Shown here piece by piece: positions 27,818 to 35,897 of a stretch of DNA of 64,000 nucleotides (positions are counted from its first letter, which is position 1; every line of letters begins with the position of its first letter). The translations under genes were made by a program, and so were the position numbers. The notes under the pieces are model-generated. The model ran no database searches and had not been told where the DNA came from. It worked only from the letters and a program-made list of their open reading frames with translations. The DNA comes from Nostoc sp. JL33 (GTDB lineage Bacteria > Cyanobacteriota > Cyanobacteriia > Cyanobacteriales > Nostocaceae): positions 165,643 through 229,642 of the forward strand of contig NZ_JABXKP010000049.1 of NCBI RefSeq assembly GCF_017114985.1, read 5' to 3'.

Positions 27818-30703
27818 TCAAGATTCCTGCTTGAGTGGAATCACGATCACAAACTCAGCACCTTCTCCTGGCGCTGAAATACACTGGATTTTCCCATCGT
27901 GTTTTTTTACAACAATTTGGTAGCTAATTGATAACCCCATGCCAGTGCCTTTACCCACAGGTTTTGTAGTGAAGAAGGGGTCAAATAGGCGTTTGCAAAC
28001 TTCCTCAGTCATGCCTAGTCCATTGTCGGCAATGCTAATGATTACACGGTCTTCTTCGATGAGGGTGCGAATCCGAATCTGGGGAAAAGTCATTTTTCTC
28101 CGAAGTTCTGAGCGGAGGCTTCCTCCGCTCAGACTTCTCTCTTGGTCATTTGTCCTTTGTTCAGTCTTGTTTACTAATGACATAGGCGCTTCCGGCAGCG
28201 TATGACTAATGACATAGGCGCTTGGCCTTCCGGCAGGGTATGACTCTTCTAAAACATCGATCGCATTTGCCAACAGATTCATAAACACCTGATTCATCTG
28301 TCCAGCGTGACACACGACCGGTGGCAGGTTGCCGTAGTCTCGGATTACTTGGATTTCGGGATGTCCTGGTTTGGCTTTCAAACGATTTTGCAACAGCAGC
28401 AAGGTGCTCTCCATACCTTCATGAATATCTACTGGCTTCATACCGTCTTCATCAAGGCGAGAAAAATTACGTAAAGATAGGACAATCTGCCGAATGCGTT
28501 CGGCTCCCATGTTCATAGAATCGAGGATTTTCGGCAAATCGTGCTTGATAAAGTCTAAATCAATGGTGTAGATTTGTTGGTGAATCTCTGGTGTTGGTGG
28601 GCAGTAGTTCTGTTGATAAAGTTCTACTAAGTGCAGTAAATCCTTAGTATATTCACGGGCATGGCTAATATTGCCGTAGATGAAATTGATGGGATTATTG
28701 ATTTCGTGGGCAATACCTGCAACCAATTGTCCTAAACTGGACATTTTTTCAGTTTGAATCAGTTGCGCTTGGGTTTGTTGAAGTTCTAGCAATGCCGCTT
28801 CTAGTTGCTGGGCTTTGTCTTGGGCAGTTTGGGCAGTAATGCGACTTTGGGTGTAAAGTTTAGCTTGGTCAATGGCGATCGCTAGTTGAACTGTAACTGC
28901 TTGTAATAATTCTACTTCGTTGTCCAGCCAAGGGCGGAAGCCACTACAATCACCACAGCTAAATGTGCCAATTTCCCCAGATTGGGTGTGTACGGGCAGC
29001 GACATAAAGGCAGTGAAACCAAAATCTTGCAAAAACTGCCGTGCAGTGGGATGATCGCCCATAGTCTCAGCATCATCAATGCGGATGATTTCTCTATTTA
29101 AGGTTTTGGCTGCGATTAGTTCGATTTCTGCATTAGTTCCTTCTCGGTCATTAAGCAGACAGGGTAAAAAAGAACTTTTCGCTTCATATACTCTCTCCCA
29201 GTAGGGTACATCAACGTCTTGTCGATACCAAAAGAAGGCGCAGCGATCGATTTTGAATAAGTTGCCAATCTCCTGCACTGCGGTTTCCACAATGTGATTG
29301 AGATCCAAAGAAGCCCGAATTTGGCTAGAAAGACGATTGATTAGTGCTTCTCGCTGGGCGCTTTCTCTGAGTGCAATTTCTGCTTGTTTGCGCTCAGTGG
29401 TGTCATGGCAAATACCAACGAAGTTTAAAACATTACCATTGGTGTCTCTAATAGCAGATGAGTTGCTTGTATGCCATCGCCAACTACCATTTTTGTGTTT
29501 TATTCGATATTCAATTGGCAGAAGTTTTTCGCCTGTTGTCAAAAGTCTTTGAAAATAATCGGCACAGATAGGCACATCGTCAGGATGTACAAAGGGAACA
29601 AAAGATTTACCTTCAACCTCTGCAACCTCATGCCCAAAAATTTCAGTCCAGTTAGGAGAAACGTAGGAAAATATCCCTTCAAGTGTCAGCGCAAAAATAA
29701 TGTTATTGGCGTTTTCAACAATGCTGCGAAACTTGGCATCGCTTTCTATGAATGCTGCTTGGATGTCGCGGACAAGAACTATAATTTGCTGGTCTGGCAA
29801 TGGTAATAATCTAGCTTCAAAATTATTGTTCCCTTCTGGTAGCGGTAAGGTATATTCAAAACTGACTTCATATTGAGTTTCAAGTACTTGAGTTATTGCT
29901 TGGTGGAAGCGATCGCCTACAGCAATCGGTAGGCATTCTTGCAAACTCTTGCCCTGACAATCTCCTGGTGGAATAGACAGATTCTCTATTTTTCCTGGCT
30001 TGTAATCCAGAATAGTTCCATCAGCATCGAGACGAAAGTATAAATCAGGAAGCACTTGCAAAATCGCTGCAAATTCTGATGTTTTTTGGTGTAACTGTGC
30101 TTCAACTGCTTGGCGTTTTGCAGTTTCAGCTTGCAGTTGCGCCAGTATTTTTTGGAATTCTGCCACCTGGGCTTTCTCTGTAATATTACGTAGGCGATAT
30201 GAGGGATTTGTAGATGCGGAGCAGCTTTCTGTCAGGATAGGTCGGCTTCCTACTATTGTCATTTCTGTTATGTCTACACAATAACCGATGTAACCGACAA
30301 AGCTGCCATCTGCTGCAAATCGTGGTGCGGCTGTATCTAAAATCCAGCGATATTCGCCATCAGCCCGACGCAGGCGATATTCCCTCCAGAACGAATCACG
30401 CGCCGCAAATGCTGCTAAGTAGATATCTTCACATCGCTGTCTATCTTCTGGATGGACGCTGCAAGTCCAGATATTGCCTATCTCATCTTCTCGCGCAGAT
30501 GCAGATGCGCCTGTTATTAGATATGTTCCAATAAATTCCAGCCAATTTGAATTGAAGTAACAGTAAAGTGCATTGCATCCAGCTATCCAAATCATCAAAG
30601 GAGCAGTATCCACCTGGTGGCAAAATACTTTTTCATCCTGTTGTATTTCTTCCTCTTCAACTATGATTTGGCTAATGTAGCTCTGCACCTTTTTAGAAAA
30701 CAC
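27818..30703 (-). CDS. PAS-PAS-PAS-GAF sensor histidine kinase with repeat-derived insert
   Basis: A 961-aa soluble kinase. PAS 1 lies at about 30-150, PAS 2 at about 210-310, PAS 3 at about 325-445 and a GAF domain at about 465-610. A coiled coil leads into the dimerisation domain with phospho-acceptor His666 (GIAHEINNPINFIYGN), followed by the HATPase domain (N box VFMNLLANAIDVLEE, G boxes IADNGLGMTEE and GKGTGMGLSIS). Between the N box and the PQIRIRT strand sits an insert of about 46 residues (from SYPAGRPSAYVISHTLPE to LSGGSLRSELRRK) encoded by dispersed-repeat DNA. The insert keeps the frame and lies near the ATP-lid side of the fold, so activity could be retained. There is no receiver domain and no adjacent response regulator. 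Confidence 0.9.
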   Translation of the reverse strand: MFSKKVQSYISQIIVEEEEIQQDEKVFCHQVDTAPLMIWIAGCNALYCYFNSNWLEFIGTYLITGASASAREDEIGNIWTCSVHPEDRQRCEDIYLAAFAARDSFWREYRLRRADGEYRWILDTAAPRFAADGSFVGYIGYCVDITEMTIVGSRPILTESCSASTNPSYRLRNITEKAQVAEFQKILAQLQAETAKRQAVEAQLHQKTSEFAAILQVLPDLYFRLDADGTILDYKPGKIENLSIPPGDCQGKSLQECLPIAVGDRFHQAITQVLETQYEVSFEYTLPLPEGNNNFEARLLPLPDQQIIVLVRDIQAAFIESDAKFRSIVENANNIIFALTLEGIFSYVSPNWTEIFGHEVAEVEGKSFVPFVHPDDVPICADYFQRLLTTGEKLLPIEYRIKHKNGSWRWHTSNSSAIRDTNGNVLNFVGICHDTTERKQAEIALRESAQREALINRLSSQIRASLDLNHIVETAVQEIGNLFKIDRCAFFWYRQDVDVPYWERVYEAKSSFLPCLLNDREGTNAEIELIAAKTLNREIIRIDDAETMGDHPTARQFLQDFGFTAFMSLPVHTQSGEIGTFSCGDCSGFRPWLDNEVELLQAVTVQLAIAIDQAKLYTQSRITAQTAQDKAQQLEAALLELQQTQAQLIQTEKMSSLGQLVAGIAHEINNPINFIYGNISHAREYTKDLLHLVELYQQNYCPPTPEIHQQIYTIDLDFIKHDLPKILDSMNMGAERIRQIVLSLRNFSRLDEDGMKPVDIHEGMESTLLLLQNRLKAKPGHPEIQVIRDYGNLPPVVCHAGQMNQVFMNLLANAIDVLEESYPAGRPSAYVISHTLPEAPMSLVNKTEQRTNDQERSLSGGSLRSELRRKMTFPQIRIRTLIEEDRVIISIADNGLGMTEEVCKRLFDPFFTTKPVGKGTGMGLSISYQIVVKKHDGKIQCISAPGEGAEFVIVIPLKQES
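28108..28245. repeat. Repeat DNA inserted in frame in a histidine kinase
   Basis: This contains a perfect hairpin, CTGAGCGGAGG-CTT-CCTCCGCTCAG (28108-28132), and STRR-like text (GTCATTTGTCCTTTGTTCAGTC). Two direct copies of ACTAATGACATAGGCGCTT...CCGGCAG.GTATG follow (about 28173-28204 and 28205-28243). The total is a multiple of three and codes for about 46 extra residues. Confidence 0.8.
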
Positions 30704-30860
30704 TTTTGCCTGCCTGCTCTGCCTAAATTATTAAGGTAATAGTCGGAAAAGAGGATTTGTTAATAAATAGATATCATCTTGCTCACAACCTATTATTTAT
30801 TTTAATCCTTTATTGATTTTTATCTTTGCAATAATTCCTGTTTTACTGTAAATAAATTAA

Positions 30861-30902
30861 AAAAATGCTGAAGTTCTCATTAAGATTAGCCTCAGCATTT
30901 TT
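30861..30902 (-). terminator. Terminator-like hairpin without an obvious gene
   Basis: AAAAATGCTGA (30861-30871) pairs with TCAGCATTTTT (30892-30902) over 11 bases with a 20-base loop. On the minus strand the stem runs into seven T residues, better than the five on the plus strand. No coding gene on the minus strand ends here, so it may close a non-coding RNA or be a stray hairpin. Confidence 0.5.
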
Positions 30903-31140
30903 GGTGAGATTTAAACTATCGATGTGTTAAGGAAGTTTTTTTTTGTTTGTTCTTAAAATACTGATAAATTCATCTTAGCTATGTAATTGCATTGCTCAAA
31001 AACCTGATTTAGCTTCATCAAAACTATATGATTCTCTGTGAGCCACTGACGTCTTCATAATAAATTCACAATACTAAAGAATTTCATCCAAAATAAATAT
31101 TGATTTTTTATCAAGAAGAATTCAGGATGAATTAGAGTCT

Positions 31141-31400
31141 GGATCAGACAATGCAAGGATTTTGGATTTTAGATTTTAGATTGAAGAAAAGAGCAATCAA
31201 GTCAGGGGCAAGTCATTTAATTTTAGATTTTGCGGAAAGTTGCGTGGGCGGCTCTGCCGCGCCACTTCCTATAACGGGGGGAACCCCCGCAACGGAGTGG
31301 CTTGACTTGAGCAAACTTTCCAAGACGGATTAAAGAATTTTCTCTTCTTAGGCAACGCTCAACAATTCCATTTTCCAAAATTTAAAATCTAAAATTCGAT
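31141..31400. repeat. Composite dispersed repeat, inverted relative to 21952-22186
   Basis: The outer segments match the 21952-22186 element in reverse orientation: GATTGAAGAAAAGAGCAATCAAG and CTCTTCTTAGGCAACGCTCAACAATTCCATTTTCC. The cores differ: here a 99-bp element with ends GCGGAAAGTT and AACTTTCCAAGACGGAT (31232-31330) occupies the middle. Copies with different cores imply nesting of one repeat in another. Confidence 0.7.
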
Positions 31401-31725
31401 GATCGATGTAGCTTGCTTAAAATCAGGGGTATAAAAGCGTTTAATACTCACATTTATACTAAGCATCATTTAGTGATTATGTGGTATAAAAGCCCACTTT
31501 CTTCATTTATAATCCGGGATTATGACAAATGTATTCTTTTTTAATTTTCCAATTCAAACCCGATTTTTCAAAATTGTCTTGACCGTTTAAAATGCCTTAT
31601 ACCAAAATCGCAAATTAAATGATAGAAATGCTAAATGTGATATCAACACGTTGCAACAATGGCTAGCAATCGCGTTTTATATGTTATAAAGCTCACAGCA
31701 ATTCATGTTAGGCGGAAACTACTCT

Positions 31726-34269
31726 ATGGAACCAGATAAACTAGGCCGTTTTAAGGAGTACGGCGAATTCATCCTCCGAAAGATAGATTCTGTGCCCCAC
31801 TACCCTTCCAAACAAGAAGATTGGGTTCCAGCTAGTCTTGACGACTGTCTCCTTCGTCTGCGGTCAGCTGCCCAGAAAACTGTAGACCTTGCAACTTCGA
31901 CTGTCAAAATTGGTGTGATGGGGGAATTCAGCAGTGGGAAAACCTTACTTTTAGGCAGTCTCATTGGATATGCAGATGCTTTGCCAGTCAGTGAAAATCC
32001 GACTACAGGTAATGTTACTGCCATACATATTATACCACAAGATGAATTTACAACCACTCAATTAAGTAATTTTACTGTAGAGTATCTTTCTCATAAAGGA
32101 GTACATGAGTGTCTACGCTTCATGCTAGGGGAAGCCAATAAGCGGACAACAGCAGCCGGGCTTCCTCCTATACCTGTATCGAAACTCAACTCTGGGAAGG
32201 ATATTATAAGCTGGTGTGAAGAAGCATGGAATAGTAGTAACAATTTGGAGCTACGTTATTTACTCCGGGAGTTGGTATTATTCCTGCGGGCTTATCACGC
32301 CTATGGGGAAGTTATGTGTGGTGTCCGCTACCAGATTGATGCTACCACTGCCCGCGAGGGGCTACAGCTAGTCGAACAGCCAATGGCAATCCAAACTCTG
32401 AAATTTGAGGATCTACCTCCAGCACACATCCAATTACCAAGTCCACCTCAGAGGCTGCCAACAAAGTTATTGCAAAACAGTTTCCCACTCATCCGCCGTG
32501 TAGATATCGATGTAAAAATATCACGGGAAATTTGGGATTTTGCAGACGCAGCTAAATTTATTCTCATCGACTTTCCAGGATTGGGGGCTGCTAATTCCGG
32601 GGCTAGGGATACGTTTTTGTCACTGCGGGAATTGGCAGAAGTACAGACAATTTTGGTATTGCTAAATGGTAAATCTCCTGGTAGCGATCGCGCCAATAAA
32701 ATCTTTACGATGATGCAGCAGCAGCGACCGGGACAAGACCTGAAAGATTTAATTCTCGTCGGTGTGGGTCGCTTCGATCAACTACCCCTAGATAGCGAGG
32801 GTGGCGAAAGAGAACTTGACCAACTGATTGAAGATAGCCCAGATTTGCAGGAAGAAACCGTTTTCCAAAAACTCAAAGTTCTGCAAACTACCATTGATGG
32901 TGCAGAAGCGTTTACAACCCAAAAAGACCGCATCGTTTTACTGTCACCACTGTTGGGACTGGCCGAATTAGCAAAACGTTCTAGTACAGTCAAAGCAGGC
33001 TCACCAGAGTTTTTGGCTAACTTAGATTATCCTGATTACCTAGATCGGTCTAAACGGCTACAAGAGAAATGGGAGCTATTAAGTGAACAGCTACTAGAAT
33101 CTGACGCTCGTAGCTATTTGGGCAGACAGCTAGGTTACTTTAGTCAAGATGGGGGACTTAGTAAGCTGCGGGAATTGATTCAAACCCACGTAGCTACTCA
33201 TGGTCTAAAGCAATTGTATGAAGATACTAAAAGAGCTGCTGATGTGGTGAGTCAGCAACAAGATCACTTGAAAGACATCATAGATGAAATTCACGAGCAA
33301 GGTATCCCCACAGGCGATAGTCCCGCTTTTATGGAATTGCGCTTTGTGGTCGAAAGCTTGGATAAAATCTATAGGAATTTTCAAAAAGATTTAGGGAAAG
33401 AACCACTCAAAGACCGACGCGGTGTTGTCGTCAGCGATGTAGTAAAAGACGAACTCACTTTTAGAATCCTCAATTGGAACCAGTGGACTTTACTCTTCAA
33501 CAAAGCGAACAATGGAGCGATCGCTCTGGCAGAATCTAAAGGTGCAGCCGGGAAATTATTTGATCGAGGAAACCGTGTCAATAGTTCCCTTCCGACTAAG
33601 AGCGATGATTTTTATCCAGTATTTGAGAAAACCGTTAAAGAAGTAGAAGATTTTGCCCGCGATCGCATCCATCAAGCAGTGGTAGATTTGTTGAATCAAT
33701 TGTCAATTTTTGTAGCCCTAGAACGCGAACAATTGCAGGCATTTTTCCACCCAGAGATGGAACAAGAAATCGAAGAAAAATTTGGTTTTGAAGATGCTGA
33801 TCTCTTTTACAAATTATTACTAGGATGCGACCCTAACGAATGGAAAGAAGCAATCATCTCCGAAATTACTAGTAAAGACAAAACCGTTGCACCCGAAATC
33901 ATCTTCCCTTTAGCGCGTCAAGACGAGAAACACAACGTTGGTCAAATCTTTGACTGGGCACCAGAGAAAAGCCAAGCTTTACCCAGATCGAGCAACCACC
34001 AACTTTTTGTACTGCGACTCCGAGATGAAATTACTGCTAGCGCCAGTCTTCATCTTGTGCAGTATGTTAGCGAAGTTAATCAGCGAATTAATTCCGAACT
34101 AGAAGGTATTTTGGATCAAGTTATTCCTAGTTTGCAAAACCTTTCAAAGAAAGAAACTTTGCTAAGATATTTGGCGGCTGGAGAATTGCCATCTGAGATA
34201 CCAATTCCTACTTGGTTGCAGATTCTTTCAGAAATTTCGGCTGTTTCTTACTCAGATGATTTTATCTGA
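31726..34269 (+). CDS. Dynamin-like large GTPase (SrfC-like architecture)
   Basis: An 847-aa P-loop GTPase. The ORF opens at ATG 31705, but ATG 31726 is preceded by AGGCGG and is preferred. The G1 loop GEFSSGKT is at residues 66-73, a likely G2 threonine lies in NPTTGNVTA, and G3 is DFPGLG at about 282. These are spread over some 300 residues with large inserts, as in dynamin-like proteins. The C-terminal 450 residues are helical, with coiled-coil-prone stretches (VVSQQQDHLKDIIDEIHEQG). No transmembrane segment is seen. In the same direction downstream are a DUF2887 gene, an Hsp70-like ATPase and a 364-aa protein. Size and pairing recall SrfC with SrfB of proteobacteria, a link inferred from architecture, not alignment. 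Its role might be membrane remodelling or a conflict response. Confidence 0.8.
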   Translation: MEPDKLGRFKEYGEFILRKIDSVPHYPSKQEDWVPASLDDCLLRLRSAAQKTVDLATSTVKIGVMGEFSSGKTLLLGSLIGYADALPVSENPTTGNVTAIHIIPQDEFTTTQLSNFTVEYLSHKGVHECLRFMLGEANKRTTAAGLPPIPVSKLNSGKDIISWCEEAWNSSNNLELRYLLRELVLFLRAYHAYGEVMCGVRYQIDATTAREGLQLVEQPMAIQTLKFEDLPPAHIQLPSPPQRLPTKLLQNSFPLIRRVDIDVKISREIWDFADAAKFILIDFPGLGAANSGARDTFLSLRELAEVQTILVLLNGKSPGSDRANKIFTMMQQQRPGQDLKDLILVGVGRFDQLPLDSEGGERELDQLIEDSPDLQEETVFQKLKVLQTTIDGAEAFTTQKDRIVLLSPLLGLAELAKRSSTVKAGSPEFLANLDYPDYLDRSKRLQEKWELLSEQLLESDARSYLGRQLGYFSQDGGLSKLRELIQTHVATHGLKQLYEDTKRAADVVSQQQDHLKDIIDEIHEQGIPTGDSPAFMELRFVVESLDKIYRNFQKDLGKEPLKDRRGVVVSDVVKDELTFRILNWNQWTLLFNKANNGAIALAESKGAAGKLFDRGNRVNSSLPTKSDDFYPVFEKTVKEVEDFARDRIHQAVVDLLNQLSIFVALEREQLQAFFHPEMEQEIEEKFGFEDADLFYKLLLGCDPNEWKEAIISEITSKDKTVAPEIIFPLARQDEKHNVGQIFDWAPEKSQALPRSSNHQLFVLRLRDEITASASLHLVQYVSEVNQRINSELEGILDQVIPSLQNLSKKETLLRYLAAGELPSEIPIPTWLQILSEISAVSYSDDFI

Positions 34270-34322
34270 GCTAACTCAGAAAATGACTGATTGCGATCGG
34301 GTACGGATATGAGGATGTATTT

Positions 34323-35186
34323 GTGAGACGTGATGCGATTTTTTATACAATTTTCAAGCGTGTCCCAGGATTGTTTTTCGAGTTAGTAGAACAACCACCA
34401 GCAGAAGCTAGTAGCTATCGCTTTGAATCAGTTGAAGTTAAAGAACCAACATTTCGGATTGATGGGGTATTTTTACCTCCACCTGATGCAACATCTCAGA
34501 TGATCTTTTTTGCTGAGGTACAATTCCAAAAAGCGGAAAGTGCGGTCTTGGGGTCTCCCCAAGTAGAGCAACTTTCCAAGACAGATGAGTTATTGTACCA
34601 TCGGTTTTTCTCAGAATCCATGCTGTATATGTATCGTAACCCGTCGCTTTACGATGACTGGTACGGAGTAATTATTTTACAGTCTCGCAGCTTGGAACCG
34701 GAAAAAACCACTATTCACAGATCATTACTGAACAGTTCCCAAGTACAACGAATTTATTTAGATGAGTTAGGTAGTCCTGATGAGCAAAAAGTAGGTATCA
34801 GTTTGATGCAGTTGACTATTGCCTCAGAGACTCAAATGGTGCAAGAAGCGAAACGTTTAATTGAGCGGGTGCAACAAGAACAGATAACTGTCTTAGCTAA
34901 GGAGGAGATAATAGATGTAATCACAACGATTGCAGTTTATAAATTTGCCAACTTAAGTCGTGAAGAGGTAGAGGCTATGTTAGGAGTTAAGTTAGAAGAA
35001 ACTCGAGTTTATCAAGAAGCTAAACAAGAGGGGATGGAACTAGGATTAGAACTAGGAATCCAACGAGGACGAGAACAAGCAAAACTTGAACTTGTACCTC
35101 AGTTCTTAGCCCTTGGTATGTCGATGGAAGAGGTTGCCCAATTACTTAATTTAACTATCGAACAAGTAAGGCTTGCAGCTAAGTAA
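34323..35186 (+). CDS. DUF2887 (Rpn-like PD-(D/E)XK) protein with repeat-derived insert
   Basis: A 287-aa DUF2887 protein, a cyanobacterial family related to Rpn/PD-(D/E)XK nucleases. The N-terminal core includes FRIDGVFLPP and FFAEVQFQK, the likely nuclease D...ExQ/K residues. The tail is charged and repetitive (EAKQEGMELGLELGIQRGREQAK) before a closing helix-turn-helix-like segment (MEEVAQLLNLTIEQVR). Between EVQFQK and DELLYHRFFSE, usually contiguous in this family, lie about 18 extra residues encoded by a palindromic dispersed repeat. The gene sits between the GTPase and Hsp70-like genes and may be an intruder in that cluster. Nuclease activity is a family inference. Confidence 0.85.
   Translation: MRRDAIFYTIFKRVPGLFFELVEQPPAEASSYRFESVEVKEPTFRIDGVFLPPPDATSQMIFFAEVQFQKAESAVLGSPQVEQLSKTDELLYHRFFSESMLYMYRNPSLYDDWYGVIILQSRSLEPEKTTIHRSLLNSSQVQRIYLDELGSPDEQKVGISLMQLTIASETQMVQEAKRLIERVQQEQITVLAKEEIIDVITTIAVYKFANLSREEVEAMLGVKLEETRVYQEAKQEGMELGLELGIQRGREQAKLELVPQFLALGMSMEEVAQLLNLTIEQVRLAAK
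34533..34586. repeat. Palindromic repeat inserted in frame in the DUF2887 gene
   Basis: The segment begins GCGGAAAGTGCGG and ends AACTTTCCAAGACAGAT, with a central hairpin TTGGGG-TCT-CCCCAA. The same ends bound the 99-bp element at 31232-31330 (GCGGAAAGTTGCG...AACTTTCCAAGACGGAT). It is 54 bases long and leaves the frame open. Confidence 0.8.
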
Positions 35187-35242
35187 TCAAAACAATTACT
35201 GGTTATAAATTTGCCAACTTAAGTCGTGAAGAGGTAGAGGCG

Positions 35243-35518
35243 ATGTTTGAAATTAATTTACAAGAAACTAGGGTTTATCGAGAAGCTAAAGAAGAAGGAC
35301 GACAAGAAGGACTAAAACAAGCACTAGAAGAAATACGAGAAAAAGGACGAGAACAAGGAATACAACAAGGACGAGAACAAGCAAAACTTGAACTTATACC
35401 TCGGTTCTTAGCTTATGGTATCTCGATAGAAGAAGTTGCCCAGTTACTGAATTTAACTATCGAAAAAGTTGAACAAGTAAGACTTGCAACTGAGCAAGAA
35501 TCTTCGACATCAACTTAG
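35243..35518 (+). CDS. Partial duplicate of the DUF2887 C-terminus
   Basis: A 91-aa frame that repeats the C-terminal third of the preceding gene (ETRVYREAKEEGRQEG, GREQAKLELIPRFLAYGISIEEVAQLLNLTIEKV). The DNA similarity begins at 35183, right at the stop of the first copy (GTAATCAAAACAATTAC against GTAATCACAACGATTGC), and includes the 28-base identical string TTATAAATTTGCCAACTTAAGTCGTGAA before the ATG. The copy lacks the nuclease core and is in another frame relative to the parent. It may be a degenerating duplicate, or a truncated protein able to pair with the parent through the coiled tail. Confidence 0.6.
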   Translation: MFEINLQETRVYREAKEEGRQEGLKQALEEIREKGREQGIQQGREQAKLELIPRFLAYGISIEEVAQLLNLTIEKVEQVRLATEQESSTST

Positions 35519-35897
35519 TAACTGCCCTAATTTTCATAGCGATGCCTAGTTTGGGTTACGCCTACGTCCTTTCTATATAAAAGCGTAGCCCAACGTAGAT
35601 ATCGCGCCAAATAAAAAAGCCAGTGCTAAAGAGAATCAGTGATACAAGACCAACGATTAAAAGTCTTTACCACAAGTAAGTAGAGCGGTGTGAATAATTC
35701 AAGGTTTGTAGTGAGGGCTTCAGCCATCATTTGAGGACTAAAGTCCTCACTACGAACTAATCTCAAGATTTTTTACATTACTTAATCTAGTTTGATTTAT
35801 TCTCACGGACTTACTTATCCTCTAAATTTGTCATTTTATGATACAACACCACAGTTTTTAGTCGGCTATAAAACAAACAACAGAAAGTGATACTATA
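35519..35897. repeat. Intergenic region with two dispersed repeats
   Basis: At 35539-35609 there is a GCGATGCCTAG...GGGTTACGCCTACG / AGCGTAGCCCAACGTAGATATCGC repeat. At 35708-35753 there is an inverted repeat of the GTAGTGAGGACTTTAGTCC type (with three mismatches), related to the one at 60264-60323. No gene is seen. Confidence 0.65.

Larger units (their letters stand above)
30704..31704. other. 1-kb intergenic region with terminator-like hairpin and composite repeat
   Basis: No protein gene is supported. It contains a hairpin at 30861-30902, a composite dispersed repeat at about 31141-31400 with a nested palindromic element, and an AT-rich upstream region for the GTPase gene. The 31151-31333 frame is repeat-derived. 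Confidence 0.6.

Noticed and set aside
31151-31333. 60-aa plus-strand frame
   Set aside because: Entirely inside the composite dispersed repeat.
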